Counted from the stretch's first letter, positions 27,862 through 37,538 are shown. The stretch is DNA of 64,000 bases from an uncultured Clostridia bacterium (GCA_944384815.1 CALWUW010000025.1:1-64000), one strand, 5' to 3'. The notes: generated from the sequence alone by a model not told the origin. Program-made: numbers and translations.

Positions 27862-29310
27862 ATGAAACTTTGGCAAAAAGTGTTTCTCTGCACGCTGGCA
27901 TTGGTCACAGCCGCTGTAAACCTCATTGCCTTTATTCTTTTGCAAGAGAATCATCAAACTTTATTAAACGGTGAAATGAACCGGGCTTTATCCCAACACC
28001 GCAGCCTGTCCGCCTCTCTTTCCAACGAGGTGATCTATACCCGTTTGAAAAACAATAAGGTGCTTCTGGAGGAACAGGAAGCGGAGGACGTAGCCCAGGC
28101 CCGCATTCGTGCGCAAACGGGAAACGGTCTGGGCGTGGCTTTGATCACTTCCCAGGGAAGGATCGTTATTAACCGCAACGCGGCAGCGTTAAATCTTTAT
28201 CCGGAATTTCCCCAGGCTGTCCTTGAAAAGCAGCAGCAGGGCACGAAAATTTTCCAAGAAGGAGATCGTGTCTATTTAACCGTGGGAACGCCTATCCGGC
28301 TGGAGGGAAATTTTTATGCTTTACTGACCTTGCAGGATATTTCCTCTGTTTTTGCGCTGGCAGATCAGCAATCCCATTTCGTACAAGTTATGAGCCTGGT
28401 GTTTGCCGGGATCACTTCTCTTCTTCTGCTGGCCATCTCTCTGGGCCTTCTGCGACCTTTGCGCCGGGTAAATCTTTCCCTGCGTGTAATCGCCGCCGGA
28501 AAATATTCCAAACGGCTTCCCGAAACCGGAAGCCGGGAATTTCGGGAACTGGCCTTCAACATCAACCGTATGGCTGCTTCCGTAGAAGAACATGTGGAAT
28601 CCCTGCGCACCGCCGCAGAGGACCGTAAGCGCTTCATTGACAATCTGGCGCACGAAATGAAAACGCCGCTGACCTCTATTTTAGGATTTGCGGATCTTCT
28701 GCGGGTAAAAAAAGAAGTGTCCGAAGCTGAACGAAGGGAATACGCCGGGGTGATCGTGGAAGAAACGCATCGCCTTCAAAATCTTTCCGGAAAGCTTATG
28801 GAACTGATCACTGCCGGAAGCACTCGTCTGGAAATTTCAAATATTTCCGTATCTGCCCTTTTTCAGGAGATTCAAACTGTTTTTCTTCCCCTTTTAGAAA
28901 AGCAGCAGCTTTCCCTGCACTGCATCCTTTCTTCTCAGGGGTTATCCCTACAAGCCGATCCTGAACTCTTGAAATCTCTCCTTTATAACCTTTTGGACAA
29001 TGCTCGAAAAGCTTCCTCACCCGGGCAGGAAATCACCCTTTCCTGCAAAAAAAGCCCCCGAGGAGAAACGATATTCACTGTTTTGGATTTCGGTGTGGGC
29101 ATGCCTGAGGAAAGCATTCGGAAAGTTACACAGCCGTTTTATATGGTGGATAAATCCCGTTCCCGAAAAGCGGGAGGCGTGGGACTGGGGCTTTCCCTTT
29201 GCGCGGAAATCGTCCGGTGCCATAGGGGAATGCTGGATATCCGCAGCCAGCTGGGAAAAGGAACTTGCGTAACCGTCATTTTCCCGGAAAAGAAGGAGGA
29301 GTCCCTATGA
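27862..29310 (+). CDS. Membrane sensor histidine kinase
   Basis: 482 residues: membrane segment about 8-27, an extracellular sensor of about 145 residues, second segment about 175-197, HAMP linker, then HisKA with His264 in NLAHEMKTPLTS. The HATPase domain has N-box LLYNLLDNARKA and G boxes DFGVGM and GGVGLGLSL. It senses an unknown external signal and phosphorylates the adjacent regulator. Its TGA overlaps the ATG of the next gene. Confidence 0.92.
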   Translation: MKLWQKVFLCTLALVTAAVNLIAFILLQENHQTLLNGEMNRALSQHRSLSASLSNEVIYTRLKNNKVLLEEQEAEDVAQARIRAQTGNGLGVALITSQGRIVINRNAAALNLYPEFPQAVLEKQQQGTKIFQEGDRVYLTVGTPIRLEGNFYALLTLQDISSVFALADQQSHFVQVMSLVFAGITSLLLLAISLGLLRPLRRVNLSLRVIAAGKYSKRLPETGSREFRELAFNINRMAASVEEHVESLRTAAEDRKRFIDNLAHEMKTPLTSILGFADLLRVKKEVSEAERREYAGVIVEETHRLQNLSGKLMELITAGSTRLEISNISVSALFQEIQTVFLPLLEKQQLSLHCILSSQGLSLQADPELLKSLLYNLLDNARKASSPGQEITLSCKKSPRGETIFTVLDFGVGMPEESIRKVTQPFYMVDKSRSRKAGGVGLGLSLCAEIVRCHRGMLDIRSQLGKGTCVTVIFPEKKEESL

Positions 29311-30308
29311 AGAATTCACCTTTTTTCTGGAAATTTCTGAAACGATCGCCGGCAAAAAATGGGAAACGGCATTTTTACTTTTCCCAGACTATCCTTCCTT
29401 TGCTTCTGACCATTGCTGTTTTGGCGGCGGGATTGGGAGGCGGAGAATGGATGCGGCGAACCTTTCTTTCTCCCCAGCAAGAAGTCACTTACTGGGAACC
29501 GCTGCCTTCTCAGGATCCCTTCCTTTTTGCCGACGGAAATTCCATCACGTTTTTCCCCTGGAGCCAATTCAGAGAAGAAGATTGCACCCCGTATATAGAC
29601 AGTTTTGTAAAGGATCCGGAAGAAACAGATGAAGGAAATCCACTTTCCTCATTCCTGCCTATGGGGCTGACTTCCTTTCTCTTCACCTGGTTTGACGCCA
29701 ACGGTTTGGAAGACAGTTTTTCCCAGGAAGCTCTGGATATGATCTGCAAAGAGCTTTTACTTGACCCAACCACCGGAAGATATTACCTTCCAGAGATACA
29801 GGTCACCAGCCGGAAAAATAAAACGTTTACCCTCTCTTTGGCTTTTGCGTATACTCCGGAAACCTATTTTTTTAATCTTTGTTATTTTCACTGCTACCCC
29901 CAGGAGCAAACTTCTTTATCGGAGGAAGAAATCACAGAAGGAAAAGAAAAGCTGGCAAAATGGTTTCAGATTGCTCTGAAAACACAGGAAAACGGCCTGA
30001 ACTTTCTTTCGGACGGTATAAACGCGGATATGCTGGAACAGGCCAGAGAATCCGGGGATCGAATCTGGATGAACCTGCTGCTTCTGCGCGCGTCCACCGC
30101 AGAATACGATTCCGCCTACCCCTTCTCCCTCTATGAATGCTACCCTTTGCTGGATGCTTTCAGCAGCGATTATAGCTTCCTGCCTTATGAAAAGGAACTG
30201 CTTCTGGTATTCCCAGAGTTTTATTATGCCGGCATTTATGATCTTTCTTCTTTCGCCTTGTTTTACGACCCTGTTTCCGATCTTTTCACCGGCTTCGGTA
30301 TGATTTAA
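29307..30308 (+). CDS. Membrane-anchored protein of unknown function in the two-component operon
   Basis: 333 residues. A basic N-terminus and one hydrophobic segment (about 26-45) suggest a single-pass protein with most of the chain outside. The exterior part is rich in Phe, Tyr, Leu and acidic residues with no domain I recognise. The ATG at 29307 overlaps the kinase stop (ATGA) with AAGGAGG before it, so it is translationally coupled to the kinase. It could be an accessory sensor or the output of the system; both are guesses. Confidence 0.7.
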   Translation: MKNSPFFWKFLKRSPAKNGKRHFYFSQTILPLLLTIAVLAAGLGGGEWMRRTFLSPQQEVTYWEPLPSQDPFLFADGNSITFFPWSQFREEDCTPYIDSFVKDPEETDEGNPLSSFLPMGLTSFLFTWFDANGLEDSFSQEALDMICKELLLDPTTGRYYLPEIQVTSRKNKTFTLSLAFAYTPETYFFNLCYFHCYPQEQTSLSEEEITEGKEKLAKWFQIALKTQENGLNFLSDGINADMLEQARESGDRIWMNLLLLRASTAEYDSAYPFSLYECYPLLDAFSSDYSFLPYEKELLLVFPEFYYAGIYDLSSFALFYDPVSDLFTGFGMI

Positions 30309-30340
30309 AAACATAAAAATTTCAGAGATTTATTTTTAAA

Positions 30341-30386
30341 CAGAGCGCGTCTCCGTATGGCAAATACGAAGGCGCGCTCTGCTTTT
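30341..30386 (+). terminator. Terminator of the two-component operon
   Basis: CAGAGCGCG pairs with CGCGCTCTG around an inner CCGTAT/ATACG hairpin, then CTTTTAT. It lies 33 bases after the operon's last stop. Confidence 0.75.
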
Positions 30387-30547
30387 ATGGCTCTGAAGGT
30401 AATTTTCAGCAAAAAAATCTCGTTTTTACATTTTCCTGACATTTTCCGGAAGACTTCCTGTATCCACCGGAGGTTTACTGAAAAAGGCAGCCGTTTTCCT
30501 TGCATTCCACTTTCTACAAACTGCCGGCTGCTCGAGGAGGTCTTTTT

Positions 30548-31588
30548 TTGGAAATTTTGAACGCTTCTGACCCTCAAGCTCTGCAGGAATACGAATCTTT
30601 TGTTGGATCCCATCCTCTGGGAAGTTTTCTGCAGTCTCCCGGCTGGTGCCGTGTTAAAAAAAATTGGCGGCATGCATTTTTGGTTTCCAGAGATGCCTGT
30701 GGCCAAATTTGCGGATCCATGCTGGTTTTGATCAAAAAATTCCCCTTTCCTCTCCCGTCCTTTCTCTATTCCCCCTGGGGACCTGTGTGCGACTTGCAAA
30801 ATCCCGATGTTTTAAAAGATCTGATTCAGGGGGTAACCGTTTTGGCAAAAAAATACCGAGCCTGGATCTTTAAGGCCTGTCCCCTTGTGGAAAAATGGGA
30901 TAAGGAGACCATACAGGCTTTGTGCCGGGCCGGCCTTTCCTACACACCGGGGCTTCCCGATAAAAAAGTGATTCAGTGCCGCCACAACTATATTCTTCCC
31001 TTAAAAGGACGCACCCCGGAGGATGTTTTTTCTTCTTTCAAAAGCAAATGGCGATATAACATTCGGCTGGCTGAAAGAAAAGGAGTGGTGTGCCGCATGT
31101 ACGGCAAAGAAAAGCTGCCAGAATTTTATAAGCTTCTTTCTGAAACAGCGCAGCGGGACAAATTCACCATTCGTTCGCCGGAATATTTCGCCTCCATGAT
31201 GGACAATCTAGGAGAAAACTGCCGGCTATATCTTTGCCATTATCAGGGGATCCCTTTATCCGGAGCCATTACCGTACAATACGGCAGCCGAACCTGCTAC
31301 GTATACGGCGCTTCCACTTCCCTTCATCGGGAAGTAATGCCCAACTACCTGATGCAGTGGACGATGATTCAGTGGGCGTTGGAAAATCACTGCCACACCT
31401 ATGATTTTATGGGGATTCCTTTTTGGTTTGACCCTTCTCATCCCAACTACGGGGTGTATCGCTTTAAACAGGGATTTAACGGAAAAGTCGCCGTCTACGC
31501 AGGCGAATTTCAAATGGTTTTTTCCCCGGGATATAAAAAATTTCTGGATAAAGTTTTAGGCCGTATAGGATATGAAAAATTTTCCTAA
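30548..31588 (+). CDS. FemAB/FemX-like aminoacyltransferase
   Basis: 346 residues with the double GNAT fold of FemABX proteins: LGSFLQSPGW near the start, FSSFKSKWRYNIRLAERKG in the middle, and YDFMGIPFWFDPSHPNYGVY toward the end. These enzymes add amino acids from aminoacyl-tRNA to lipid II, building peptidoglycan cross-bridges. The start is TTG at 30548, seven bases after AGGAGG. It is next to a VanY-like carboxypeptidase, which fits cell-wall work. The amino acid used cannot be told. Confidence 0.85.
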   Translation: MEILNASDPQALQEYESFVGSHPLGSFLQSPGWCRVKKNWRHAFLVSRDACGQICGSMLVLIKKFPFPLPSFLYSPWGPVCDLQNPDVLKDLIQGVTVLAKKYRAWIFKACPLVEKWDKETIQALCRAGLSYTPGLPDKKVIQCRHNYILPLKGRTPEDVFSSFKSKWRYNIRLAERKGVVCRMYGKEKLPEFYKLLSETAQRDKFTIRSPEYFASMMDNLGENCRLYLCHYQGIPLSGAITVQYGSRTCYVYGASTSLHREVMPNYLMQWTMIQWALENHCHTYDFMGIPFWFDPSHPNYGVYRFKQGFNGKVAVYAGEFQMVFSPGYKKFLDKVLGRIGYEKFS

Positions 31589-31612
31589 AAAAACGACCAT
31601 TCTGCCCTTTTT

Positions 31613-31643
31613 TTGCATATCCCATAAGGTATGCTGATACAAT
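31613..31643 (+). promoter_or_regulatory. Possible promoter of the vanY-like gene
   Basis: TTGCAT, 19 bases, TACAAT with TG one base before the -10. The spacing is long, so the extended -10 probably matters. Confidence 0.45.
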
Positions 31644-31708
31644 CCGCTTCTAAAGTTCCCTGATCCGCCATGAAATCTTAAAAAATTCGAAAGAAAGGAA
31701 AACAGCCC

Positions 31709-32689
31709 ATGGAAAAGAGACATCCCCCCGGAAAGAAAAGAAACAATGGTCCTTTATTTTTTTATTTTTTTTCTCTTTTTTTGACATTTGGTCTTTTCTA
31801 CCTGGCTTTCCATTTCTCTTCCTGGGAAGGAGAAACAAAATCTGCCCAAAGCCAGGAAAACTCCTTGCAAATGGAAAACTCAACCGCCCCTGCTCAGGGA
31901 TCCGCTGGAAACTGGGTGGAGTTTGTATCCCTTCCTGAGGACGCTTTCTATCAAGGGCCGCTGATTTTAGTAAATCAACGTTACGGCTGTTACCAAGAGG
32001 AAATCCCGGATCTTCTTTCGGTCTACGAAAATAAAAACAGCTCTTATATGGTTTCGGATAAAAATGTCCTCCTCCATAAGGATACCATCCAAGCTCTGAA
32101 TGAAATGCTTTTAGGCTTTCAGCAGAGCCAAGGCTCTCAGGACCTGCTGGTATGCAGTGGATATCGAACTCTAGACTACCAAGATGATCTTCTTTCCCGG
32201 GAAGAACAGGAAAAAGGATCCCAGGCGGCGGCGGCTTGGGTGGCTTCCCCAGGGCACAGCGAACATCACACGGGATATGCTCTGGATTTTAACATTTTTC
32301 ATCCCTCCGACGGTACGTCAGAGTCCTATACGGGAACGGGCGTCTACCGTTGGATCAACGAGAACGCCCCCCGTTTTGGATTCATTGTACGATATCCGGA
32401 GGAAAAATATGCCTATACCGGAATTCAGTACGAGCCCTGGCATTTTCGTTATGTAGGCCTCCCTCATTCTCTCATCATCCAGGAACACGAGTTTTGCTTA
32501 GAGGAATATATTTCCTATTTGGACTCTTTTACAGCCCAGGGCGAGCATTTATTTTATACGGACCCCCAAGGGAAACAATATGAGATCTATACGGTAAACA
32601 ACACAGAAAATATTCCCATCGGTTCCAATAAAAGCTACACCATTTCCGGAGATAACACCGGCCGCTGTATCGTCACCTTGTTCCAATAA
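31709..32689 (+). CDS. D-alanyl-D-alanine carboxypeptidase, VanY/DacB (M15B) type
   Basis: 326 residues: a basic N-terminus and one membrane segment (about 17-35), a Ser/Gln-rich linker, then the M15 zinc peptidase domain. The motif SGYRT is followed by SEHHTGYALDF (zinc His and Asp) and EPWHFRYVG (catalytic Glu and zinc His). It trims the terminal D-Ala from peptidoglycan stem peptides outside the cell. A tail of about 60 residues after the domain is unassigned. No vanA/H/X genes are nearby, so a resistance role is not implied. Confidence 0.88.
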   Translation: MEKRHPPGKKRNNGPLFFYFFSLFLTFGLFYLAFHFSSWEGETKSAQSQENSLQMENSTAPAQGSAGNWVEFVSLPEDAFYQGPLILVNQRYGCYQEEIPDLLSVYENKNSSYMVSDKNVLLHKDTIQALNEMLLGFQQSQGSQDLLVCSGYRTLDYQDDLLSREEQEKGSQAAAAWVASPGHSEHHTGYALDFNIFHPSDGTSESYTGTGVYRWINENAPRFGFIVRYPEEKYAYTGIQYEPWHFRYVGLPHSLIIQEHEFCLEEYISYLDSFTAQGEHLFYTDPQGKQYEIYTVNNTENIPIGSNKSYTISGDNTGRCIVTLFQ

Positions 32690-32720
32690 AACTCCTTCCC
32701 TTTCCTCCCTCTTTTCTTCC

Positions 32721-32750
32721 TTGACAGAAGCTTTTTGTTTTTTATATACT
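32721..32750 (+). promoter_or_regulatory. Promoter of the enzyme I gene
   Basis: TTGACA, 18 bases, TATACT. It is 55 bases before the ATG at 32805. Confidence 0.75.
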
Positions 32751-32804
32751 GGAGACAATCCCAGTAAAAAACGAAAAATCTATGGGAAAGGGAGGAATTC
32801 ATCA

Positions 32805-34430
32805 ATGCTTCAGCTGCATGGAGAAGGGATTTCCCCAGGGATGGCTCTGGGAACATTTTGGTACTGTCCTTCTCAGGAAGATCTCCTGCATTTGTACGCC
32901 CAGCGGCCTTCCCAGGATCCTCAAAAGGAATTTCTTCGCTTTCAGGAAGCCTGCACCCAAGCCGGCAAAGATCTGAACACGTTATACGAAAGAGTCGCTC
33001 AGGAACTGGGAGAAGAAAACGCCCAGCTTTTTGAGGTGCATCGCATGATGCTGGAGGACACAGACTATTTGCAGGCCATAAAGGAAGCTGTTCTGCAAAA
33101 CCTTACGGCGGAATCCGCGGTTTGCGCCGCTTTCCGGCAATTTTCCTTGCTTTTTTCTTCCATGGAAGACCCCTATATGCAGCAGCGTGCCGCAGACGTA
33201 AAAGATATTTCTTTGCGTTTGCTGGAGCTTCTTTCCGGAGAAAAAACCGCTCTTCCTTCCGGCGATTCTCCGTTTATTCTGGCGGCGGAAGAGCTTACTC
33301 CCAGCCAAACCGCCCGTTTGGATCCCGCAAAAATCGCGGGGATCCTCACCCGAAAAGGTTCTCCTCTTTCTCACGGGGCGCTATTTGCCCGCACCATGGG
33401 CATTCCCGCCGTTTCCGGTCTGGGAGAGGATGTGGGGCCCCGGCAAAACGGAACAAAAGCCTTTCTCAACGGGGAGACCGGCGAAGTGCTTCTCAGCCTT
33501 TCTCCGGAACAGGAAACTTCCCTGAAGGTTTGCCTTTCCCGGCAGCGGCATTTAAAAAATTCGGAAAAATCTCAAGCAAGTTCTTCCCAATCACAAATTG
33601 CTTCTCCCATTGCTTTATATGCCAATCTGGGCTCTCTGGCAGACCTTCCTTCCGTCCTCCAGGCGGGGGCTCAGGGAATCGGTTTGTTCCGGAGCGAATT
33701 TTTATTTTTAGAAAAACCTTTTCCGCCTACGGAAGAAGAACAATTTCAGGCATACCGATCCGTGGCAGAAGCCATGAACGGCAAACCGGTGGTGATCCGC
33801 ACACTGGACGCAGGAGGGGATAAGCCTCTTTCGTATCTTAAATCCCCGCCGGAAAGCAACCCGGCTTTGGGCATGCGGGGCATTCGCTTTGGGTTCCTCC
33901 ATGAACCTCTGCTAAAAAAACAGCTTAGGGCATTGTACCGGGCTTCCGCTTTTGGAAATCTCTCCATCTTATTCCCCATGATCTCCAACCTTTGGGAGGT
34001 CCGAAAAATACGGGAACTTGCCTGCCAGGTGCAGGATGAATTGCGGCAGGAAGGATTTCCGCTGGGAACATCCGTTAAACTAGGGATCATGGTGGAAACA
34101 CCGGCCGCGGCTCTTCTCAGCCATGAGCTGGCAAAGCTTTCGGATTTTTTCAGCATCGGCACCAACGACCTGATGCAGTATACACTGGCGGTGGACCGGC
34201 AGGACGCTGCTTTGGAGCCTTACCGAGACCCTCATTCTCCTGCTGTTTTGGAGCTGATTCGTATCACGGCGGAAAACGCCCATAAAAACGGGATCCCCGT
34301 CAGCATTTGTGGCGCTTTGGCTTCCCACACTTCTTTCCTGCCGTATTTCCTGCAAGCAAAAATTGACGCATTATCCGTTCCAGCAGGGGATCTCCCTCTT
34401 CTCCGGCAGGCAATTTCCGCTCTGCAATGA
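32805..34430 (+). CDS. ptsI: PTS enzyme I (PEP-protein phosphotransferase)
   Basis: Passes phosphate from PEP to HPr. 541 residues, slightly short of the usual 570. His190 in KGSPLSHGALFART is the phospho-acceptor, DFFSIGTNDLMQYTLAVDRQ is the PEP-enzyme signature, and Cys502 in ICGALASH matches the catalytic cysteine. The residue after CG is Ala where most enzymes have Glu, and the His motif is GSPLSH rather than GGRTSH. The ATG follows GGGAGGA. No ptsH or EII gene is adjacent, so the housekeeping HPr must be elsewhere, or this is an enzyme I paralogue. Confidence 0.85.
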   Translation: MLQLHGEGISPGMALGTFWYCPSQEDLLHLYAQRPSQDPQKEFLRFQEACTQAGKDLNTLYERVAQELGEENAQLFEVHRMMLEDTDYLQAIKEAVLQNLTAESAVCAAFRQFSLLFSSMEDPYMQQRAADVKDISLRLLELLSGEKTALPSGDSPFILAAEELTPSQTARLDPAKIAGILTRKGSPLSHGALFARTMGIPAVSGLGEDVGPRQNGTKAFLNGETGEVLLSLSPEQETSLKVCLSRQRHLKNSEKSQASSSQSQIASPIALYANLGSLADLPSVLQAGAQGIGLFRSEFLFLEKPFPPTEEEQFQAYRSVAEAMNGKPVVIRTLDAGGDKPLSYLKSPPESNPALGMRGIRFGFLHEPLLKKQLRALYRASAFGNLSILFPMISNLWEVRKIRELACQVQDELRQEGFPLGTSVKLGIMVETPAAALLSHELAKLSDFFSIGTNDLMQYTLAVDRQDAALEPYRDPHSPAVLELIRITAENAHKNGIPVSICGALASHTSFLPYFLQAKIDALSVPAGDLPLLRQAISALQ

Positions 34431-34492
34431 CAAACTAAACTTTTTCCTGCTTTTCTGCACTTTTTATATTTCCGACATTGTTTTGTCACACG

Positions 34493-34532
34493 AAAAACAG
34501 CCTTGCTGCTTTCAGGAGGCAAGGCTGTTTCA
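34493..34532. terminator. Bidirectional terminator
   Basis: AAACAGCCTTGC pairs with GCAAGGCTGTTT around a 12-base loop, with A-run before and TTT after. It separates ptsI from the convergent symporter gene. Confidence 0.85.
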
Positions 34533-34560
34533 TATTCTTTTCGTTTTTCTTTCAAAGCCC

Positions 34561-35916
34561 TTAAACCAGCTTAAACACAGAGCTAATCAAAATCGCTACA
34601 ATGCAAATCGGCGCAATATAGCGGATGATCACTTCAAACATTTTCTTTCTCTTAAAGGGAGAAGAGATCTCGATTTCATCGGAAAGAGTCTTGGGCTTAA
34701 TAACCCAACCGACGAACACGCAGGTAAAGAAAGCTACAATGGGCATCAATACGCTGTTGCTGATGAAATCAAAGAAAGTGAGGAAATCCATGCCAAACAG
34801 TACGCTGGAGCTCCATTCCTTCCAAATTCCGTTCCCCAAAGAACTGGGAATACCCACCAGGAAAGCTCCCGCTGCTACCAGGAGGCAAATGGTCTTTCTA
34901 TTCCACTTAAGTTTATCCTGAAGGATGGAAACAACGGTTTCCATCAGAGAAATAGAAGATGTCAGCGCCGCAAACAAAACCAGCAGGAAGAAAAGAGTGC
35001 CTAAAACGCCGCCTACTACACCGTTCATGCTTCCAAACACCTGGGGCAGCATTTCAAACATCAGCCCGGGGCCTGTCTGCAATTTAGAAAGGTCTCCGCT
35101 GGAAAACACAAAGACCGCCGGAACGACCATTAAGCCGGCAAAAATAGCGATTCCCGTATCGAAAATTTCAATCTGCTTTACGGATTTCTCCAAGTCCACA
35201 TCTTTTTTCATGTAGGAGCCATAGGTAATCATAATACCCATCGCCAAAGACATGGAATAAAACAGCTGCCCCAAGGCTGCCAATACCGTGCCGGAACTAA
35301 AATGTGAAAAGTTCGGTGTGAAATAGTAAACGATACCGTCCCACGCGCCGGGCTGACAGGCGACAAATATCGCAACGCAAACAGTAAGCACCACCAAAAG
35401 GGGCATCATAAACTTGCTGGCTTTTTCGATGCCTTTTTCCACGCCTAAAAGAACGATCACCGCCGTTACTCCTACAAAAAGAGCGAACCAGCCCAAGGGC
35501 TGCCAGACCTGACCGATAAAGCTGGAAAAATAAGTTTCCTGTGCCGCGTCCTGCGCTTGACCCGTAAGAAACACGGTAAAATATTTCGTTACCCAGCCGC
35601 CGATCACACAATAATACGGAAAAATCACAATGGGAACGATGGACGTCAGAATGCCCAGAAATTTGAATTTTTTATTTAATTTCTGGAACGCTCCAATGGC
35701 GCTGAGGCCTGTTTTTCTGCCCAGCGCAATCTCCGCCGCCATTAAAGCAAAGCCGAAGGTAACCACAAGGATAATGTATACCAGAAGAAAAATTCCCCCG
35801 CCGTATTGCGCTACCAGATAGGGGAATCTCCAAATATTTCCCAGACCCACCGCTGAACCGGCCGCTGCCAAAACAAAACCCAGCCTGCCTGTAAAGCTGC
35901 TTCTTTCCTTTTCCAT
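34561..35916 (-). CDS. Sodium-dependent transporter, NSS (LeuT) family
   Basis: 451 residues with about eleven or twelve membrane helices. The first helix has AAAGSAVGLGNIWRFPYL, the substrate- and sodium-binding unwound segment of NSS proteins. It imports an amino acid or amine with Na+; many bacterial members carry tryptophan, tyrosine or branched amino acids. The substrate is not readable here. It is a single gene whose terminator is shared with ptsI. Confidence 0.9.
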   Translation of the reverse strand: MEKERSSFTGRLGFVLAAAGSAVGLGNIWRFPYLVAQYGGGIFLLVYIILVVTFGFALMAAEIALGRKTGLSAIGAFQKLNKKFKFLGILTSIVPIVIFPYYCVIGGWVTKYFTVFLTGQAQDAAQETYFSSFIGQVWQPLGWFALFVGVTAVIVLLGVEKGIEKASKFMMPLLVVLTVCVAIFVACQPGAWDGIVYYFTPNFSHFSSGTVLAALGQLFYSMSLAMGIMITYGSYMKKDVDLEKSVKQIEIFDTGIAIFAGLMVVPAVFVFSSGDLSKLQTGPGLMFEMLPQVFGSMNGVVGGVLGTLFFLLVLFAALTSSISLMETVVSILQDKLKWNRKTICLLVAAGAFLVGIPSSLGNGIWKEWSSSVLFGMDFLTFFDFISNSVLMPIVAFFTCVFVGWVIKPKTLSDEIEISSPFKRKKMFEVIIRYIAPICIVAILISSVFKLV

Positions 35917-36265
35917 CTTTCACCCTCCTGTGTATGTACAGGCTGTAGGGCTAAAACCGCAAGCTTCCGCCACATGCCTGTTTGTAAATGTCCTACCATT
36001 ATCGCACGTGAACTTTCGATTTGCAAGACAGGGCGTGGATCATTTTCTATTTCTCCGATTTTTCAGCAACTGCGACAGATTACCTAAACGATTTATGTAT
36101 ACTATGACACATCCTTTCCACGGTAAATCTTCCCACATAAAGTTTTACCCGTGGGGCAAAAATATCTCGGTTTGCATTTATCCTGGGAAATATGGTATAC
36201 TTGCTAAAATAAACTTTTAATCTCAATTCCTCCCTGCCGCACTTGATCTTAAAGGAGATGCTTTT
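35917..36265. other. Divergent intergenic region
   Basis: 349 bases between the symporter gene and the MntR-like gene. It holds an imperfect inverted repeat at 36117-36153 (CCACGGTAAA with TTTTACCCGTGG) and the promoter at 36172-36201. No ORF is credible. Confidence 0.55.
36172..36201 (+). promoter_or_regulatory. Promoter of the MntR-like gene
   Basis: TTGCAT, 18 bases, TATACT, with TG one base before the -10 (extended -10). Confidence 0.55.
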
Positions 36266-36664
36266 TTGAAAATACTGGAATCTGCGGAAAATTATCTGGA
36301 AACCATTCTGGTTCTAAAGAAGAAGTTGGGATATGTACGGTCTGTGGATATTGCCAATGAACTAAATTTTTCCAAGCCCAGCGTCAGCGTTGCTATGCGT
36401 AACTTGCGGGAAAACGAATACATCCGGGTCAGCGAAACCGGAGCCATTGAGCTTACCGCCAAGGGAAGGGACGTGGCCGAAAAAATTTATGAACGCCATA
36501 CGTTTATTTCCCAGTGGCTGATGCGGCTGGGGGTAGATGAAAAAACGGCATTGGAGGATGCCTGCCGTATTGAGCATGTCATCAGTTCCCAAAGCTTTGA
36601 AGCCATTCGCCGGCACGCGCAAGGGGCTTTGGGGGAAAAGGACCCCACCGCTCTTTCCCGCTAA
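36266..36664 (+). CDS. DtxR/MntR-family metal-dependent regulator
   Basis: 132 residues. An N-terminal winged helix (SAENYLETILVLKKK, then DIANELNFSKPSVSVAMRNL) is followed by the metal-binding dimer domain with CRIEHVIS. It lacks the SH3-like third domain of DtxR, as in MntR. It probably represses metal uptake genes when Mn2+ or a related metal is plentiful; the targets are not adjacent. The start is TTG at 36266, eight bases after AAAGGAG; an ATG within that gap hits a stop after three codons. Confidence 0.85.
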   Translation: MKILESAENYLETILVLKKKLGYVRSVDIANELNFSKPSVSVAMRNLRENEYIRVSETGAIELTAKGRDVAEKIYERHTFISQWLMRLGVDEKTALEDACRIEHVISSQSFEAIRRHAQGALGEKDPTALSR

Positions 36665-36750
36665 TACAAGGGCTTTCCCCTTTTCCGTATGACGAAACCC
36701 TCTTCCATAAAATTTCCGTTTCATGGAAGAGGGTTTTTCTTCGCCGTTTC

Positions 36751-37461
36751 CTATGGCAGCAAGGAAAGCCAATCCACTTGTGCCCACAAAGAAATATACA
36801 GATTTCCTTCCTTGGCACGGATCTCGGACCAATGCAGGGTAACCGGCTCCGTACCTTCCCAAAGAGAAAACGAAAAGCTTTCCGGAAGAGTAAGCGTCTG
36901 ATTGCCCGGACAATATTCTTCCGTAAGCGCCTCCTTTATCCATTCATAAGCCCAGGAAGATGGAATAGGTAATTTCCCAAGTTTGGCTTCCTCCAGCCGC
37001 AGTGTATTTGTTCCCGGAAAAAGAGCCCACCGAAAGGAAAGCAAAAATTCTCTTCCAAATTTCTCCACCAAAACCCGGGCATACAGGCAATTTTCTCCGG
37101 GAGCTTCCAAAGAAAAGCCCGTTAGCCGCAGTTCCCGGGGCAGTTTCTCTTGGAGCAGCGGGTATAAAAGAGCGGAAACCTCTCCGGCGGAAAGTTCCGC
37201 TTCCTTTCCGGTCAGCAGCGCCTCTCCCAGTTTTAACACGCCGCTTTCTTCCCCGGAGGGGTTTTGGGGAGCGTCTTCGCAAGAAAAGGCCAAAGCCGTA
37301 ACGACGGAAACCACCACCAAAAGCAATACCGGGATCCAAAAGATCAACACCCATCGACGGCTGGTTTTCTCCGCCTGCCTTTGCAGATCAAGCGCTTCTT
37401 TTTCTCCGTCGTGCTTTTTTGATAAAAGAAAACCAGGTCCTTCCCGGCTTACATTCGGCAT
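36751..37461 (-). CDS. YpmS-like membrane-anchored protein (DUF2140-type), function unknown
   Basis: 236 residues. A basic N-terminus and one membrane segment (about 37-58) are followed by an extracellular domain. LGKLPIPSSWAYEWI and the pattern around it recall the YpmS/DUF2140 family of Firmicutes, whose role is not known. The match is by eye and tentative. The ATG at 37461 has GGGGGAG eight bases upstream; a GTG two codons earlier is too close to it. It stands alone upstream of mutS2 on the same strand. Confidence 0.6.
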   Translation of the reverse strand: MPNVSREGPGFLLSKKHDGEKEALDLQRQAEKTSRRWVLIFWIPVLLLVVVSVVTALAFSCEDAPQNPSGEESGVLKLGEALLTGKEAELSAGEVSALLYPLLQEKLPRELRLTGFSLEAPGENCLYARVLVEKFGREFLLSFRWALFPGTNTLRLEEAKLGKLPIPSSWAYEWIKEALTEEYCPGNQTLTLPESFSFSLWEGTEPVTLHWSEIRAKEGNLYISLWAQVDWLSLLP

Positions 37462-37538
37462 ACACACTCCCCCTCATAGGAGTATATGCAGAAAACAGCC
37501 GTTTCAGACCTGGCTTTTCGGCTGGTAAACAGCCGATC

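Noticed and set aside
31709-32689. Glycopeptide resistance locus
   Set aside because: A lone VanY-like carboxypeptidase is common in Clostridia; vanA/B, vanH and vanX are absent.
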